From: an uncultured Sphingomonas sp. | Lineage (GTDB): Bacteria; Pseudomonadota; Alphaproteobacteria; Sphingomonadales; Sphingomonadaceae | Assembly (NCBI RefSeq): GCF_913777625.1 | Contig: NZ_CAJYTI010000010.1 | Span: 62,001-126,000, forward strand | Direction: 5' to 3' | DNA length: 64,000 nucleotides | Shown: positions 24,907 to 33,335 of the stretch, piece after piece | Numbering within the stretch: the stretch's first letter is position 1 | Layout of the letters: the number at the start of each line of letters is the position of its first letter | The notes under the pieces: generated by a model | The model's input: the letters and a program-made list of their open reading frames with translations, nothing else | Databases searched by the model: none | Told to the model about the DNA's origin: nothing | Position numbers and translations under genes: made by a program

Positions 24907-25023
24907 GATAACATTGTGCGAAGATTAATTTAACCGCATGATTTGAAACGACATGGGTGGGGGTGTCGCCGAATGGTCACACTCGGCGCAAATTGGATCT
25001 GCTGCGGTATGGTCGCGTGCCGG

Positions 25024-25509
25024 TCAGCCGGCCAGGCGGGGCGCCAGGATTCGCATCAGTGCCTCGCAGCCGGCCGCGTCGCCGGCATCGAACCGCGCGG
25101 GCAGCGGGCTGTCGAGGTCGAGCACGCCGAGCAGGGCGCCCTGGTGCACGATCGGCACCACCAGTTCCGACCGGCTCGCGGCATCGCAGGCGATGTGGCC
25201 GGGAAAGGCATGGACGTCCTCGACCAGCTGCGTCTCGCGCGTGGCGGCCGCGGCACCGCACACGCCCTTGCCGAACGGAATGCGGATGCACGCCGCCTTG
25301 CCCTGGAAGGGGCCGAGCACCAGCTCGTCCGCGACGTTGCGGTAGAAGCCCGCCCAGTTGAGATCGGGCAGATACTGGCCGATCAGCGCGGAGACGTTCG
25401 CCATGTTGGCGATCGGATCGGGCTCGTCGGCGGTCAGCGAATCGAGGGCTGCGGCGAGGTCGCGATAGAGTTCGGCCTTGGTGTCGGCGGTGATGTCGAA
25501 GCTGTACAT
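25024..25509 (-). CDS. msrC: Free methionine-(R)-sulfoxide reductase (GAF domain)
   Basis: 161 residues, a single GAF domain. The three catalytic cysteines C74, C84 and C108 are spaced exactly as C84, C94 and C118 of E. coli fRMsr, within A-C-I-R-I-P-F-G-K-G-V-C-G and G-H-I-A-C-D-A-A-S. It reduces free Met-R-sulfoxide in the cytoplasm. The ATG at 25509 starts at M-Y-S-F-D; the longer frame to 25572 has no support. A family A palindrome lies just upstream. Confidence 0.93.
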   Translation of the reverse strand: MYSFDITADTKAELYRDLAAALDSLTADEPDPIANMANVSALIGQYLPDLNWAGFYRNVADELVLGPFQGKAACIRIPFGKGVCGAAAATRETQLVEDVHAFPGHIACDAASRSELVVPIVHQGALLGVLDLDSPLPARFDAGDAAGCEALMRILAPRLAG

Positions 25510-25578
25510 GGCCGCGATGTAGGGGATTGCGGGGCGGGGTGCGAGGGGGCTGCGTTCGGCTGCCGCTCCCAAGCTGTA

Positions 25579-25703
25579 TCCTCCCCCGCCAGGGGGAGGT
25601 GGGCCGCGAAGCGGCTCGGAGGGGGAGGAAGCACGACGGCTGCCGTTCTGGCATCCTCCCCCTCCGTCGCCTGCGGCGCCACCTCCCCCTGGCGGGGGAG
25701 GAA
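25579..25703. repeat. REPIN-like paired palindrome, family A, copy 2
   Basis: Left half reads ATCCTCCCCCGCC-AGGGGGAGGTGG, then a GCCGC/GCGGC hairpin, then CGGAGGGGGAGGA. The right half is its inverted counterpart with a CGCCGCAGGCG stem. It lies between msrC (upstream side) and the arfB 3' end. Closer to the copy at 53240-53365 than to the copy at 507-644. Confidence 0.8.
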
Positions 25704-25731
25704 ACGCCCAGGACGGGGTGGGAAGTGCAGC

Positions 25732-26133
25732 TTAGTCGAAGCTTACCTTACCGCGCCCGGCCTTCACCGCGGACCGGCCCTTCTTCGCATCCACGCGCCG
25801 CGCCTTGGCGGCCTTGCTCGGCTTGGTCTTGATCCGCCTGGCCTGGCGCTCATGCGCCTTGTCGATCAGCTCGGAAAGGCGCTCGCGGGCGTCGGTGCGG
25901 TTGGCGTCCTGGGTGCGGTATTGCCGCGCGGTGATCAGCAGCTCGCCGGCCGAGGTCATCCGCGTGCCGGCGAGTTCCTTCAGCCGTTCATAGGCATAGG
26001 GCGAGAGGCCCAGCCGGAACACGTCGACCCGCAGCTGTACCGCGGTTGCCACCTTGTTGACGTTCTGCCCGCCGGGTCCGGTCGCGGCGAGGAACTTCTC
26101 CTCGATAATCGCCGCGTCGGGGATCTCAGCCAT
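25732..26133 (-). CDS. arfB: Ribosome-rescue peptidyl-tRNA hydrolase ArfB
   Basis: 133 residues. The GGQ catalytic motif lies at residues 21-23 in A-T-G-P-G-G-Q-N-V-N-K-V. The protein ends in a basic tail rich in Lys/Arg (residues about 95-130) that inserts into the mRNA channel of stalled ribosomes. It hydrolyses peptidyl-tRNA on non-stop complexes. It overlaps the preceding pseudouridine synthase gene by 8 bp, so the two RNA-related genes form an operon. Confidence 0.95.
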   Translation of the reverse strand: MAEIPDAAIIEEKFLAATGPGGQNVNKVATAVQLRVDVFRLGLSPYAYERLKELAGTRMTSAGELLITARQYRTQDANRTDARERLSELIDKAHERQARRIKTKPSKAAKARRVDAKKGRSAVKAGRGKVSFD

Positions 26134-26785
26134 TGGCCGGTCGGCCGAAGCCGATATGATGGAAGCGCGCAGGCAGCGGGGCGTCGCCGTGCACGTCGGG
26201 CTTGCCCGGGCGCGGTACGGTGATCGACTGGGCGTGGAGCATCATCGCGGGCCCACCGCGGCCATAGACGGGATCGCCGACGATGGGGATGCCGATGCCT
26301 TCCAGTGCATGGACGCGGATCTGGTGGGTGCGACCGGTCTCGGGATAGAAGGCGACGAGCGCGCGGCCGTCATGGACCTCCATCCGCTTCCAGCGGGTGC
26401 GCGCGGACTTGCCCTTGGGGTCGTGCGTCATCCGCCAGCCCTCCTCGATCGTCGAGACCTTGCCGAGCGGCAGGTCGATCTCGCCGCTTTCGGTCTCGGG
26501 CACGCCGTCGAGGATCGCGACATAGCGCTTGGTGACCTGGCCGGCCTCGAACGCCTGGCCGAAGCGCTTCATCGCCTTGGGGTTGCGGGCGAGCAGCAGG
26601 CAGCCGCTGGTATCGCGGTCGAGCCGGTGGACGGGGACGGGAAGGCGCTCGAAGCCGAAGGTCAGCTGGTCGAGCAGATCCTCGAGGCTCTCGCTGCGGT
26701 CGCGCGGGCGATCGACGGGGAGGCCCGCCGGCTTGTCGATGATCAGCGCTTCGCCGTCGATGAAGAGTACCCGGTCCTTGAACAT
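26126..26785 (-). CDS. RluA-family pseudouridine synthase
   Basis: 219 residues from the ATG at 26785; a TTG at 26812 would add nine residues and is less likely. The family signature H-R-L-D-R-D-T-S-G at 53-61 supplies the catalytic aspartate D56. R-T-H-Q-I-R-V-H, which contacts RNA, is near residue 160. There is no S4 domain, so it resembles the short RluA/TruC group that modifies 23S rRNA or tRNA. The precise target uridine cannot be told. It is followed by arfB with an 8-bp overlap. Confidence 0.88.
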   Translation of the reverse strand: MFKDRVLFIDGEALIIDKPAGLPVDRPRDRSESLEDLLDQLTFGFERLPVPVHRLDRDTSGCLLLARNPKAMKRFGQAFEAGQVTKRYVAILDGVPETESGEIDLPLGKVSTIEEGWRMTHDPKGKSARTRWKRMEVHDGRALVAFYPETGRTHQIRVHALEGIGIPIVGDPVYGRGGPAMMLHAQSITVPRPGKPDVHGDAPLPARFHHIGFGRPANG

Positions 26786-26830
26786 GCGCGGGATATAGCG
26801 ATCGGCGCGCAATTCGCGAGCCCCGAAACG

Positions 26831-26861
26831 AAAACGGCCGGAGCAGGGTGCGCTCCGGCCG
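26831..26861 (-). terminator. Intrinsic terminator of wrbA
   Basis: A perfect 10-bp stem, CGGCCGGAGC (26835-26844) with GCTCCGGCCG (26852-26861), 7-base loop. On the minus strand it is followed directly by TTTTCGTTT. It lies 45 bp after the wrbA stop. Confidence 0.9.
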
Positions 26862-26905
26862 TCGTCGTGCGCGGCGCGATACGCTACGGGCGCGCGCTTC
26901 GGGGA

Positions 26906-27508
26906 TTACGCCTTCAGCTTGGTCGCGGTGTTGGCGACACGGGCGCCGAGATAGCGGGCGCCGTCGAGATCGGCCGCGCTCGGCTGACGGCTGCCGTCGC
27001 CATCGGCGAGGGTGCTCGCCCCGTACGGTGTGCCGCCCTTCACCTCGTCGACGCCCATCTGGCCCTGGAAGCCATAGTCGAGGCCGACGATGGTCATGCC
27101 GAAGTGGATCAGGTTGGTCAGGATCGAAAACAGGGTGGTTTCCTGGCCGCCATGCTGCGAGGCGGTCGAGGTGAAGGCCGCGCCGACCTTGCCGTTCAGC
27201 TGGCCCTGGAACCACACGCCGCCGGCCTTGTCCCAGAACGCCGCCATCTGGCTGGCCATGCGGCCGAAGCGGGTCGGCGAGCCGACGATGATGCCGTCAT
27301 ACTGGGCGAGCTGGTTGACGTCGTCGAGCACCGGGTGGCTGTCGTCGACGCGGAAGCCGGCGGCCTGCGCCACTTCGGCCGGCGCGGTCTCGGCGACGCG
27401 GCGCACATCCACTTCGGCGCCTGCGTTGCGGGCGCCCTCGGCGACGGCCTCGGCCATCGTCGCGAGATGGCCATAGGAGGAGTAATAGAGGACGAGGATC
27501 TTGGTCAT
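26906..27508 (-). CDS. wrbA: NAD(P)H:quinone oxidoreductase WrbA
   Basis: 200 residues, flavodoxin fold. The FMN phosphate loop is Y-Y-S-S-Y-G-H at 8-14. The WrbA-specific segments are S-P-T-R-F-G-R-M-A (about 77-85) and [15 protein letters not shown]. It reduces quinones by two electrons with NAD(P)H, protecting against redox cycling. It is followed by a strong terminator and preceded by the pirin gene 48 bp upstream on the same strand, which implies an operon pirin-wrbA facing the LysR gene. Confidence 0.95.
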   Translation of the reverse strand: MTKILVLYYSSYGHLATMAEAVAEGARNAGAEVDVRRVAETAPAEVAQAAGFRVDDSHPVLDDVNQLAQYDGIIVGSPTRFGRMASQMAAFWDKAGGVWFQGQLNGKVGAAFTSTASQHGGQETTLFSILTNLIHFGMTIVGLDYGFQGQMGVDEVKGGTPYGASTLADGDGSRQPSAADLDGARYLGARVANTATKLKA

Positions 27509-27556
27509 GGCAGAAACTCCCGTTGCGGGTGGATGGAGAAGGGGCGGCGCCCCTGG

Positions 27557-28255
27557 TTATTCGGAATCGACGAGAACGATTTCGGCGTCTTGAACGGCGG
27601 TGATGGTAACGGTCCGACCGCCCGAAAGCGCCGCGCCGTCGCGGGCGTTCACCGCGTCTCCGTCCACGATGATCGCACCGGCGGCGGGGACGAGATAGGC
27701 ATGGCGGCCTTCGCCGACGCTGTGGGTGACGCTCTCGCCCGCCTTCAGCGTCGCGCCTAGCACGCGGGCATTGGCGCGGATCGGCAGCGCCTCCTTGTCG
27801 TCGGCGAACCCGGAGGCGAGGGGGACGAAGCGGCCGGAGCGATCGCCCTTGGGAAAAGGCTTGGCGCCCCAGCTCGGCTGGCCGCCCACTTCGCGCGGGA
27901 GGATCCAGATCTGGAAGATCCGGGTCGTCTCCGGCTCGAGATTATACTCCGCATGACGCACGCCGCTGCCCGCGCTCATCACCTGCACGTCGCCGGCCTC
28001 GGTACGGCCCTTGTTGCCCATCGAATCCTGGTGGGTGATCGCACCCTGGCGGACATAGGTGATGATTTCCATGTTCTGGTGGGCGTGCGGCGGGAAGCCC
28101 GAATTGGGCGCGATCTCGTCGTCGTTCCACACGCGGAGTGCGCCCCAGCCCATCCGCGACGGATCGTAATAGTCGGCGAAGCTGAAATGATGTTTGGCCT
28201 TGAGCCAGCCGTGATCGGCGCCGCCCAGGCTTTCGAAACTGCGTTTGTCGATCAT
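27557..28255 (-). CDS. Pirin family protein (YhhW-like bicupin)
   Basis: 232 residues. ATG at 28255 with GGGAGA upstream; the longer frame to 28369 runs into the divergent promoter. The pirin N-terminal cupin has the metal ligands in P-H-A-H-x-N-M-E-I-I-T-Y and a later M-S-A-G-S-G-V-R-H-A-E-Y-N. Related enzymes (E. coli YhhW) open quercetin. It is co-oriented with wrbA and divergent from a LysR regulator, an arrangement often seen for electrophile and quinone stress genes. Confidence 0.93.
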   Translation of the reverse strand: MIDKRSFESLGGADHGWLKAKHHFSFADYYDPSRMGWGALRVWNDDEIAPNSGFPPHAHQNMEIITYVRQGAITHQDSMGNKGRTEAGDVQVMSAGSGVRHAEYNLEPETTRIFQIWILPREVGGQPSWGAKPFPKGDRSGRFVPLASGFADDKEALPIRANARVLGATLKAGESVTHSVGEGRHAYLVPAAGAIIVDGDAVNARDGAALSGGRTVTITAVQDAEIVLVDSE

Positions 28256-28310
28256 CGCTGATCTCCCAATGGTTGCTGCCAAGATAGGGCTCGGGATCAC
28301 TGCGTAAACG

Positions 28311-28334
28311 GAAACGTTGGAAACTGATCGTTTC
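28311..28334. promoter_or_regulatory. Candidate LysR operator between pirin and lysR
   Basis: A perfect inverted repeat GAAACG-N12-CGTTTC, with a further GGAAAC inside the spacer. It lies in the 113-bp divergent intergenic region, 56 bp from the pirin start and 35 bp from the lysR start. Size and symmetry suit a LysR-type dimer site that controls both directions. Confidence 0.5.
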
Positions 28335-28368
28335 GTGATATGGCTGCGGCCGTGCAGGAGACGACCCA

Positions 28369-29280
28369 ATGAAGCTACCCGATTTCGAGGCCTGGGCAGT
28401 GTTTGCCAGCGTGGTCGAGCACCGCTCGTTCAGCGGTGCGGCACTGGCGCTGGGGGTTTCGAAGGCAACGGTTTCCAAGGCGATCACGCGGCTGGAGGAG
28501 CGGCTGGGCACCGCGCTGTTCCACCGCACGTCCCGCCGGCTGACGCTCACCGACAGCGGGGAGCAGCTCGCCGAGCGCGCCCAGCGAATCCTCGAGGAAG
28601 GTCAGTCGGCCGAGGAGGCGGCGTTCGAATCGGCCAGCGCGCCCTCCGGCGTGGTGCGGCTGGCGGCGCCGCTCACCTTCGGGGCGCGGCATCTTTCCGG
28701 CCTGATCGCCGAGTTCATGATCGCGCATCCCCAGATCAAGGTGGAGCTGACGCTCTCCGACGCGTTCATCGACATCGTCGGCGAAGGCATCGACGTGGCA
28801 CTACGGATCGCCGACCTGCCGGACAGCTCGCTGCGCGCGCGGCGGCTGGGACCCGTGACCATCCACGTCGTAGGGGCGCCGCGCTATTTTGAGCGCGAGG
28901 GGCGGCCGCAGCATCCCGCGGATCTCGCCCGGCATGCCTGCTTCGTCTACACCAACACCGCGACGCCGGGCACCTGGCGCTTCCGCAAGGCAGGTGGGGA
29001 AGAAGCGGCGGTGCGGGTCGACGGGCCGCTGCGGACCGACAATGGCGAATCGATGTTGCCGGCGCTCCGGGCCGGCCTCGGCATCGCACGGCTGCCGGGC
29101 TTCCTGGTGGATGCAGATCTCGCCGCCGGCCGACTGGAAGCGGTGCTGACCGACTGGGTGGCAGGATCGGGCGGGCTGCACCTCGTCACCCCGCCGGGTG
29201 CGCGGCGGCCGGTGCGGGTCGAAGCACTGATCGACTTTCTCACGGAGCGGTTGCGCAGCCTCTGCGTTCGAGAGGCGTGA
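28369..29280 (+). CDS. LysR family transcriptional regulator
   Basis: 303 residues. The winged helix-turn-helix is at residues 5-65 (F-S-G-A-A-L-A-L-G-V-S-K-A-T-V-S-K-A-I-T-R-L-E). The substrate domain from about 90 matches the CrgA/AaeR-like subgroup, with R-L-A-A-P and E-G-I-D-V-A-L-R-I. It is divergent from pirin-wrbA and is the likely controller of that unit and of itself. It overlaps the next gene by 4 bp. Confidence 0.92.
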   Translation: MKLPDFEAWAVFASVVEHRSFSGAALALGVSKATVSKAITRLEERLGTALFHRTSRRLTLTDSGEQLAERAQRILEEGQSAEEAAFESASAPSGVVRLAAPLTFGARHLSGLIAEFMIAHPQIKVELTLSDAFIDIVGEGIDVALRIADLPDSSLRARRLGPVTIHVVGAPRYFEREGRPQHPADLARHACFVYTNTATPGTWRFRKAGGEEAAVRVDGPLRTDNGESMLPALRAGLGIARLPGFLVDADLAAGRLEAVLTDWVAGSGGLHLVTPPGARRPVRVEALIDFLTERLRSLCVREA

Positions 29281-30347
29281 AACGCCTTGTTCCCGACGAC
29301 GCCGATGCGCGGTTCATCCGTCGCGTCCTGATCCTGCTCACCGTCGGCGCGGTGGTGGTGGCGCTGGTGCGCGCCGCCGACCTGCTGATCCTCACCTTCG
29401 GCGCGGTGCTCGGCGCGGTGGTGATCCGCGCCATCGCCGATCGCTATGCGCAGCTTGGGGTGCCCAGGCGCTGGTCGGTGGTCGCCGCGATGCTGAGCGT
29501 GCTGGCCGCGATCGCCTTTCTCGTCTGGCTGTTCGCGGTGCAGTTCGGGCCGCAGGTGGAAGCGCTGGTCCGCTCGATCCCGCAGCTGGTCGTGCGGCTG
29601 AAGGAATGGGCGCAGGGCAGCCCGGTCGCCGCCAAGCTCTACGACGCGGCCGAGGCGGCGTTCGCCGGATCGCGGGTGGCGCGCGACGCGAGCGGCTTCG
29701 CGCTCGGCTCGTTCGAGCTGTTCCTCAACGCGCTGCTGCTGCTCGTCGGCGCGCTGTTCATGGCGGCGGATCCGGGCGTCTATCTGCGCGGGCTGCTGCT
29801 GCTGGCGCCGGCGGGCAACACGCGCGACGCCGTTGCCGACGCGCTGGCCGATGTCGGCACCACGCTGCGGCTGTGGCTGCGCACCCAGCTGATCCTGATG
29901 ACCAGCATGGGGCTGCTCGTCGGGCTCGGGCTTTGGCTCGCCGGCGTGCCGTCGCCGGCCGCGCTGGGCCTGTTGGCGGGCCTGAGCGAGTTCATTCCCT
30001 ATGTCGGCCCCACTGCGGCGATGCTGCCGGCGCTGGGCCTCGCTGCAACCGGCGGGTCGGGGGCGCTGGTCTGGTGCCTGCTGGTGTTTGCCGGCGTGCG
30101 AATCGTCCAGACCAACTTCCTCACCCCCTATGTGCAGAGCCGGGTGATCGCGATCCCGCCGGCGGTCACGCTGTTCGCGATCATCGGCATCGGCTTCGTC
30201 TTCGGGCTGTTTGGCCTGTTTTTTTCCGCCGCATTGCTGGTTGTAATATTCACTCTGGTGCGAAGCCTGTATCTTCGCGAAGTTCTGGGAGAGAAAATCG
30301 AGGTCCGCCCGCACGATAGCGATCCTCCGTTTTCGCCCGATCGGTAG
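29277..30347 (+). CDS. AI-2E family transporter (PerM-like permease)
   Basis: 356 residues. The GTG start overlaps the lysR stop (GTGA). Seven to eight membrane helices are seen in the AI-2E pattern: two pairs near residues 15-95, an amphipathic region, and the signature [10 protein letters not shown] (about 238-247) followed by P-Y-V-Q-S-R-V. Members include AI-2 exporters and Na+/H+ antiporters, so the substrate is unknown. Co-transcription with lysR is implied by the overlap. Confidence 0.88.
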   Translation: MKRLVPDDADARFIRRVLILLTVGAVVVALVRAADLLILTFGAVLGAVVIRAIADRYAQLGVPRRWSVVAAMLSVLAAIAFLVWLFAVQFGPQVEALVRSIPQLVVRLKEWAQGSPVAAKLYDAAEAAFAGSRVARDASGFALGSFELFLNALLLLVGALFMAADPGVYLRGLLLLAPAGNTRDAVADALADVGTTLRLWLRTQLILMTSMGLLVGLGLWLAGVPSPAALGLLAGLSEFIPYVGPTAAMLPALGLAATGGSGALVWCLLVFAGVRIVQTNFLTPYVQSRVIAIPPAVTLFAIIGIGFVFGLFGLFFSAALLVVIFTLVRSLYLREVLGEKIEVRPHDSDPPFSPDR

Positions 30348-30386
30348 ATTTCCCAAGGCTTGCGGAACCGCTCGGCTTACGAGAAA

Positions 30387-30419
30387 TTAACCTTTCGGCT
30401 TCATTGACGCTTAGGTTAA
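30387..30419 (+). promoter_or_regulatory. Inverted CtrA half-sites upstream of ctrA
   Basis: TTAACC at 30387-30392 faces GGTTAA at 30414-30419, 63-95 bp before the ctrA ATG. TTAACC is the left half of the known CtrA consensus (TTAA-N7-TTAA with TTAACCAT variants). Autoregulation is established for Caulobacter ctrA; here it is inferred from the sites alone. No GANTC methylation site was noticed in the same stretch. Confidence 0.5.
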
Positions 30420-30481
30420 TGAACGTCCAAGCGCGTCGGGCATCGGGGCTGCGGCGGGTGGTGTGGACAGGGGAACCGGCA

Positions 30482-31189
<708 letters not shown>

Positions 31190-31214
31190 TTTCCCGGCAT
31201 CCCCCAAGGGCAAG

Positions 31215-31247
31215 AGCCGCCGTCACCCCGATGACGGCGGCTTTTTT
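31215..31247 (+). terminator. Intrinsic terminator of ctrA
   Basis: Perfect 11-bp stem AGCCGCCGTCA (31215-31225) and TGACGGCGGCT (31232-31242), 6-base loop, followed by five more Ts. It is 26 bp after the ctrA stop and opposes the end of the convergent GNAT gene. Confidence 0.95.
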
Positions 31248-31278
31248 GTTGCATGCCCGGCGCGGTGTCGTGGCGCGA

Positions 31279-32409
31279 TCAGGCGGACCCCTGGCCTGCG
31301 CCTTTGCGCCGGGCACGTAGGTGCGTGACCACGGCTTTCGCGCGGCGCTTCAACCCGCTCCGCATGCGCGCGGCGTGTTTGGCCCAAAGGAACGGCGTGC
31401 CCCGAAGGGTGGTTGCCAGCAGATAGCCATGGCAGGTGCGAGCGTGATCGCTCCAGCGGCGCTTATAGTCCATGACAGGGAACCGCATGTCGAAGTTGAG
31501 GCGGCGTTCGAAGCACCATCGAACGACTTCTTCCACCAGCAGATTGCCGGGAGAATAGGCCGCCCACGCCTCGTCATAGGTCGTCAGGAAAAATTCGAGG
31601 TCGCGTTTCCCGATCAGGCAGAGGCAGCTGGCAATCAGCGTGTCGTCCAAGCGCAGGCCGAAGGTGGCGCCGATGCCGTCCTCGGAGGTGACCAGCGTCT
31701 CGAAAAAGGCGGTGGCGCTTGCCTCCGCCAGCCAACTGCCGGCGATATCGTGATCCAGTACCCACCGATATTTGTTCGCCATCGTCCAGCGGATCTGCTC
31801 GGCGCGGGTGTCCGCGCTTGTCGGCGCAACGAAGGCCAGCGTTCCCTTGGCGGAAAGGCGCTTCCGATCGTAGCGCAACCCCTGTCGAAAGGACTTGGAC
31901 TTGCCGGCCAGCCAGGCTTCCCACGATCCCGCCGTCGCGAACTGGACGGTCAGGCACGCCATGTCGCTGCGCAACGCCCGCAGCGACGGCCGATCGCTGG
32001 GGAGGTGCGCCCATATGCGCCCTTCCGACGCGAGGTTGTACAGTTCAAGGACGTCGCCCAGCCGCTTGGCCGCTGAGAACATCCGAGCAACCACGCCGTC
32101 ATCGGCATCCGCGGCGAACAGCGGATCCGCATATTCCTCGCGAGACCCGTTATGCAGGTGCAGGACATGGCGCACGCCGCGGCTGCGGACGATCTGCAGC
32201 GGCCATACCGCTTGCAACTTCCCGTCGGCGAACGCCAGGAGGATGGCCGGCGCCACATCCCCCGTCATGGTGGTCAGCACCGCCGCCGCATAGTCCGGAT
32301 GCTGGAACGTGGTGGCACCTTCGGTTGCGTGCCAGAGCGTCTTCCAGGCATCGCGCGCGTCCTGCACGCCGGCAAGCGTGTCGACGATCCGAATTTCAGA
32401 GGAGGGCAT
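31279..32409 (-). CDS. GNAT acetyltransferase-like protein (BioF2/CelD-type)
   Basis: 376 residues. ATG at 32409 with GAAGG upstream; a TTG at 32433 is possible. The N-terminal half has W-x-x-L-W at residues about 25-29 and P-D-Y; the C-terminal half contains F-R-Q-G-L-R-Y-D-R-K-R-L and A-Y-S-P-G-N-L-L-V-E-E-V-V-R-W, typical of the BioF2-like GNAT domain found in proteins of cellulose/exopolysaccharide clusters. No signal peptide. The last 45 residues are strongly basic. Substrate unknown; no polysaccharide genes are adjacent. Confidence 0.75.
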   Translation of the reverse strand: MPSSEIRIVDTLAGVQDARDAWKTLWHATEGATTFQHPDYAAAVLTTMTGDVAPAILLAFADGKLQAVWPLQIVRSRGVRHVLHLHNGSREEYADPLFAADADDGVVARMFSAAKRLGDVLELYNLASEGRIWAHLPSDRPSLRALRSDMACLTVQFATAGSWEAWLAGKSKSFRQGLRYDRKRLSAKGTLAFVAPTSADTRAEQIRWTMANKYRWVLDHDIAGSWLAEASATAFFETLVTSEDGIGATFGLRLDDTLIASCLCLIGKRDLEFFLTTYDEAWAAYSPGNLLVEEVVRWCFERRLNFDMRFPVMDYKRRWSDHARTCHGYLLATTLRGTPFLWAKHAARMRSGLKRRAKAVVTHLRARRKGAGQGSA

Positions 32410-32650
32410 GTCGCGCGCCTTCGGGCACGCCAACGCCTTGCAAGTTGCCGCTGCCGTTCATTGTGCGAGGCCGTCTCTGGATTGAAGGAGAAACGCTTGG
32501 ACCGACTGGGCGATCGCGCCGAAGGACACCAATGCTGTTCGGACGCGGTGCGGCGTGGCGATGGCCTGATCCGCGCGACCGCTAATCGGAATGCCGATCG
32601 TCCGCAAGCAATGCTTCGTTGTTCCCAGGCCTAGCGCGTGTGCATCGACC

Positions 32651-33328
32651 CTATGCGTTGTTCCGCGCGCCTGCGTTGCCGACGGGGCGCCGCCCTGCAG
32701 CATGCGTCTCTGCCCGGGCCAGCAGCGCGAGCAGGTCCTCGCGGCTGACGTCGAAGGCCTCGCCGGCTTCCGCCAGCGCCGCATCGATGTCCTCCGGCCG
32801 CAGGCCCGGCGCGGGCGGGGCGGGGAGCGCGCGGTGGGGGTAGCTGTGGCCGGTGAAGCGGTGGACGAGCAGCCCGCACGCCGTCAGCAGCACCGCGTTC
32901 AGCCCGATCGGCAGCAGGGCATAGCCATAGCCATGCGCGAGCACCGCCGGTGCCAGCACCGGCAGCAGCACCGTGCCGCCCCCGGGCGGATGGAGGCTGC
33001 GGGTCAGCGACATGACGAGGATCGCCAGTCCCACGGCGATGCCCGCAGCCAGCGCGCCATGGCCCAGCCACTGGGCGACCAGCGTCCCCACCAGCGCCGG
33101 GATGATGTTGCCGCCAATCACCCGCCAGGGCTGGGCAAGCGGGCTGGAAGGCACCGCGAAGATCAGCACCGCCGAAGCGCCGATCGGGGCCGCCAGCAGG
33201 ATCGCGGTCGGTCCGTCGAAGCCGGCAAGCGCGGAGATCCAGGCGGTCAGCCCGATCCCCAGCCCGCCGCCGACGGCACCGCCGATCCGGTCGCGCCACT
33301 GCGCGCCGGCCATCACCAGCCGGAACAT
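32651..33328 (-). CDS. HPP family integral membrane protein
   Basis: 225 residues. Four to five membrane helices with G-A-S-A-V-L-I-F-A-V-P-S-S-P-L-A-Q-P-W and the name-giving L-H-P-P-G-G (about 113-118). HPP proteins in bacteria are linked to nitrite transport in plants and otherwise unassigned. The C-terminal 60 residues are cytosolic and rich in Ala/Glu. It starts 7 bp after the amidohydrolase stop on the same strand, suggesting co-transcription. The 241-bp gap on its downstream side shows no gene or clear signal. Confidence 0.88.
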   Translation of the reverse strand: MFRLVMAGAQWRDRIGGAVGGGLGIGLTAWISALAGFDGPTAILLAAPIGASAVLIFAVPSSPLAQPWRVIGGNIIPALVGTLVAQWLGHGALAAGIAVGLAILVMSLTRSLHPPGGGTVLLPVLAPAVLAHGYGYALLPIGLNAVLLTACGLLVHRFTGHSYPHRALPAPPAPGLRPEDIDAALAEAGEAFDVSREDLLALLARAETHAAGRRPVGNAGARNNA

Positions 33329-33335
33329 GCGCGGC

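Noticed and set aside
24966..24990. CGCCGA/TCGGCG mini-hairpin after msrC
   Set aside because: Only a 6-bp stem with a large loop and no T-run; too weak to list as a terminator.
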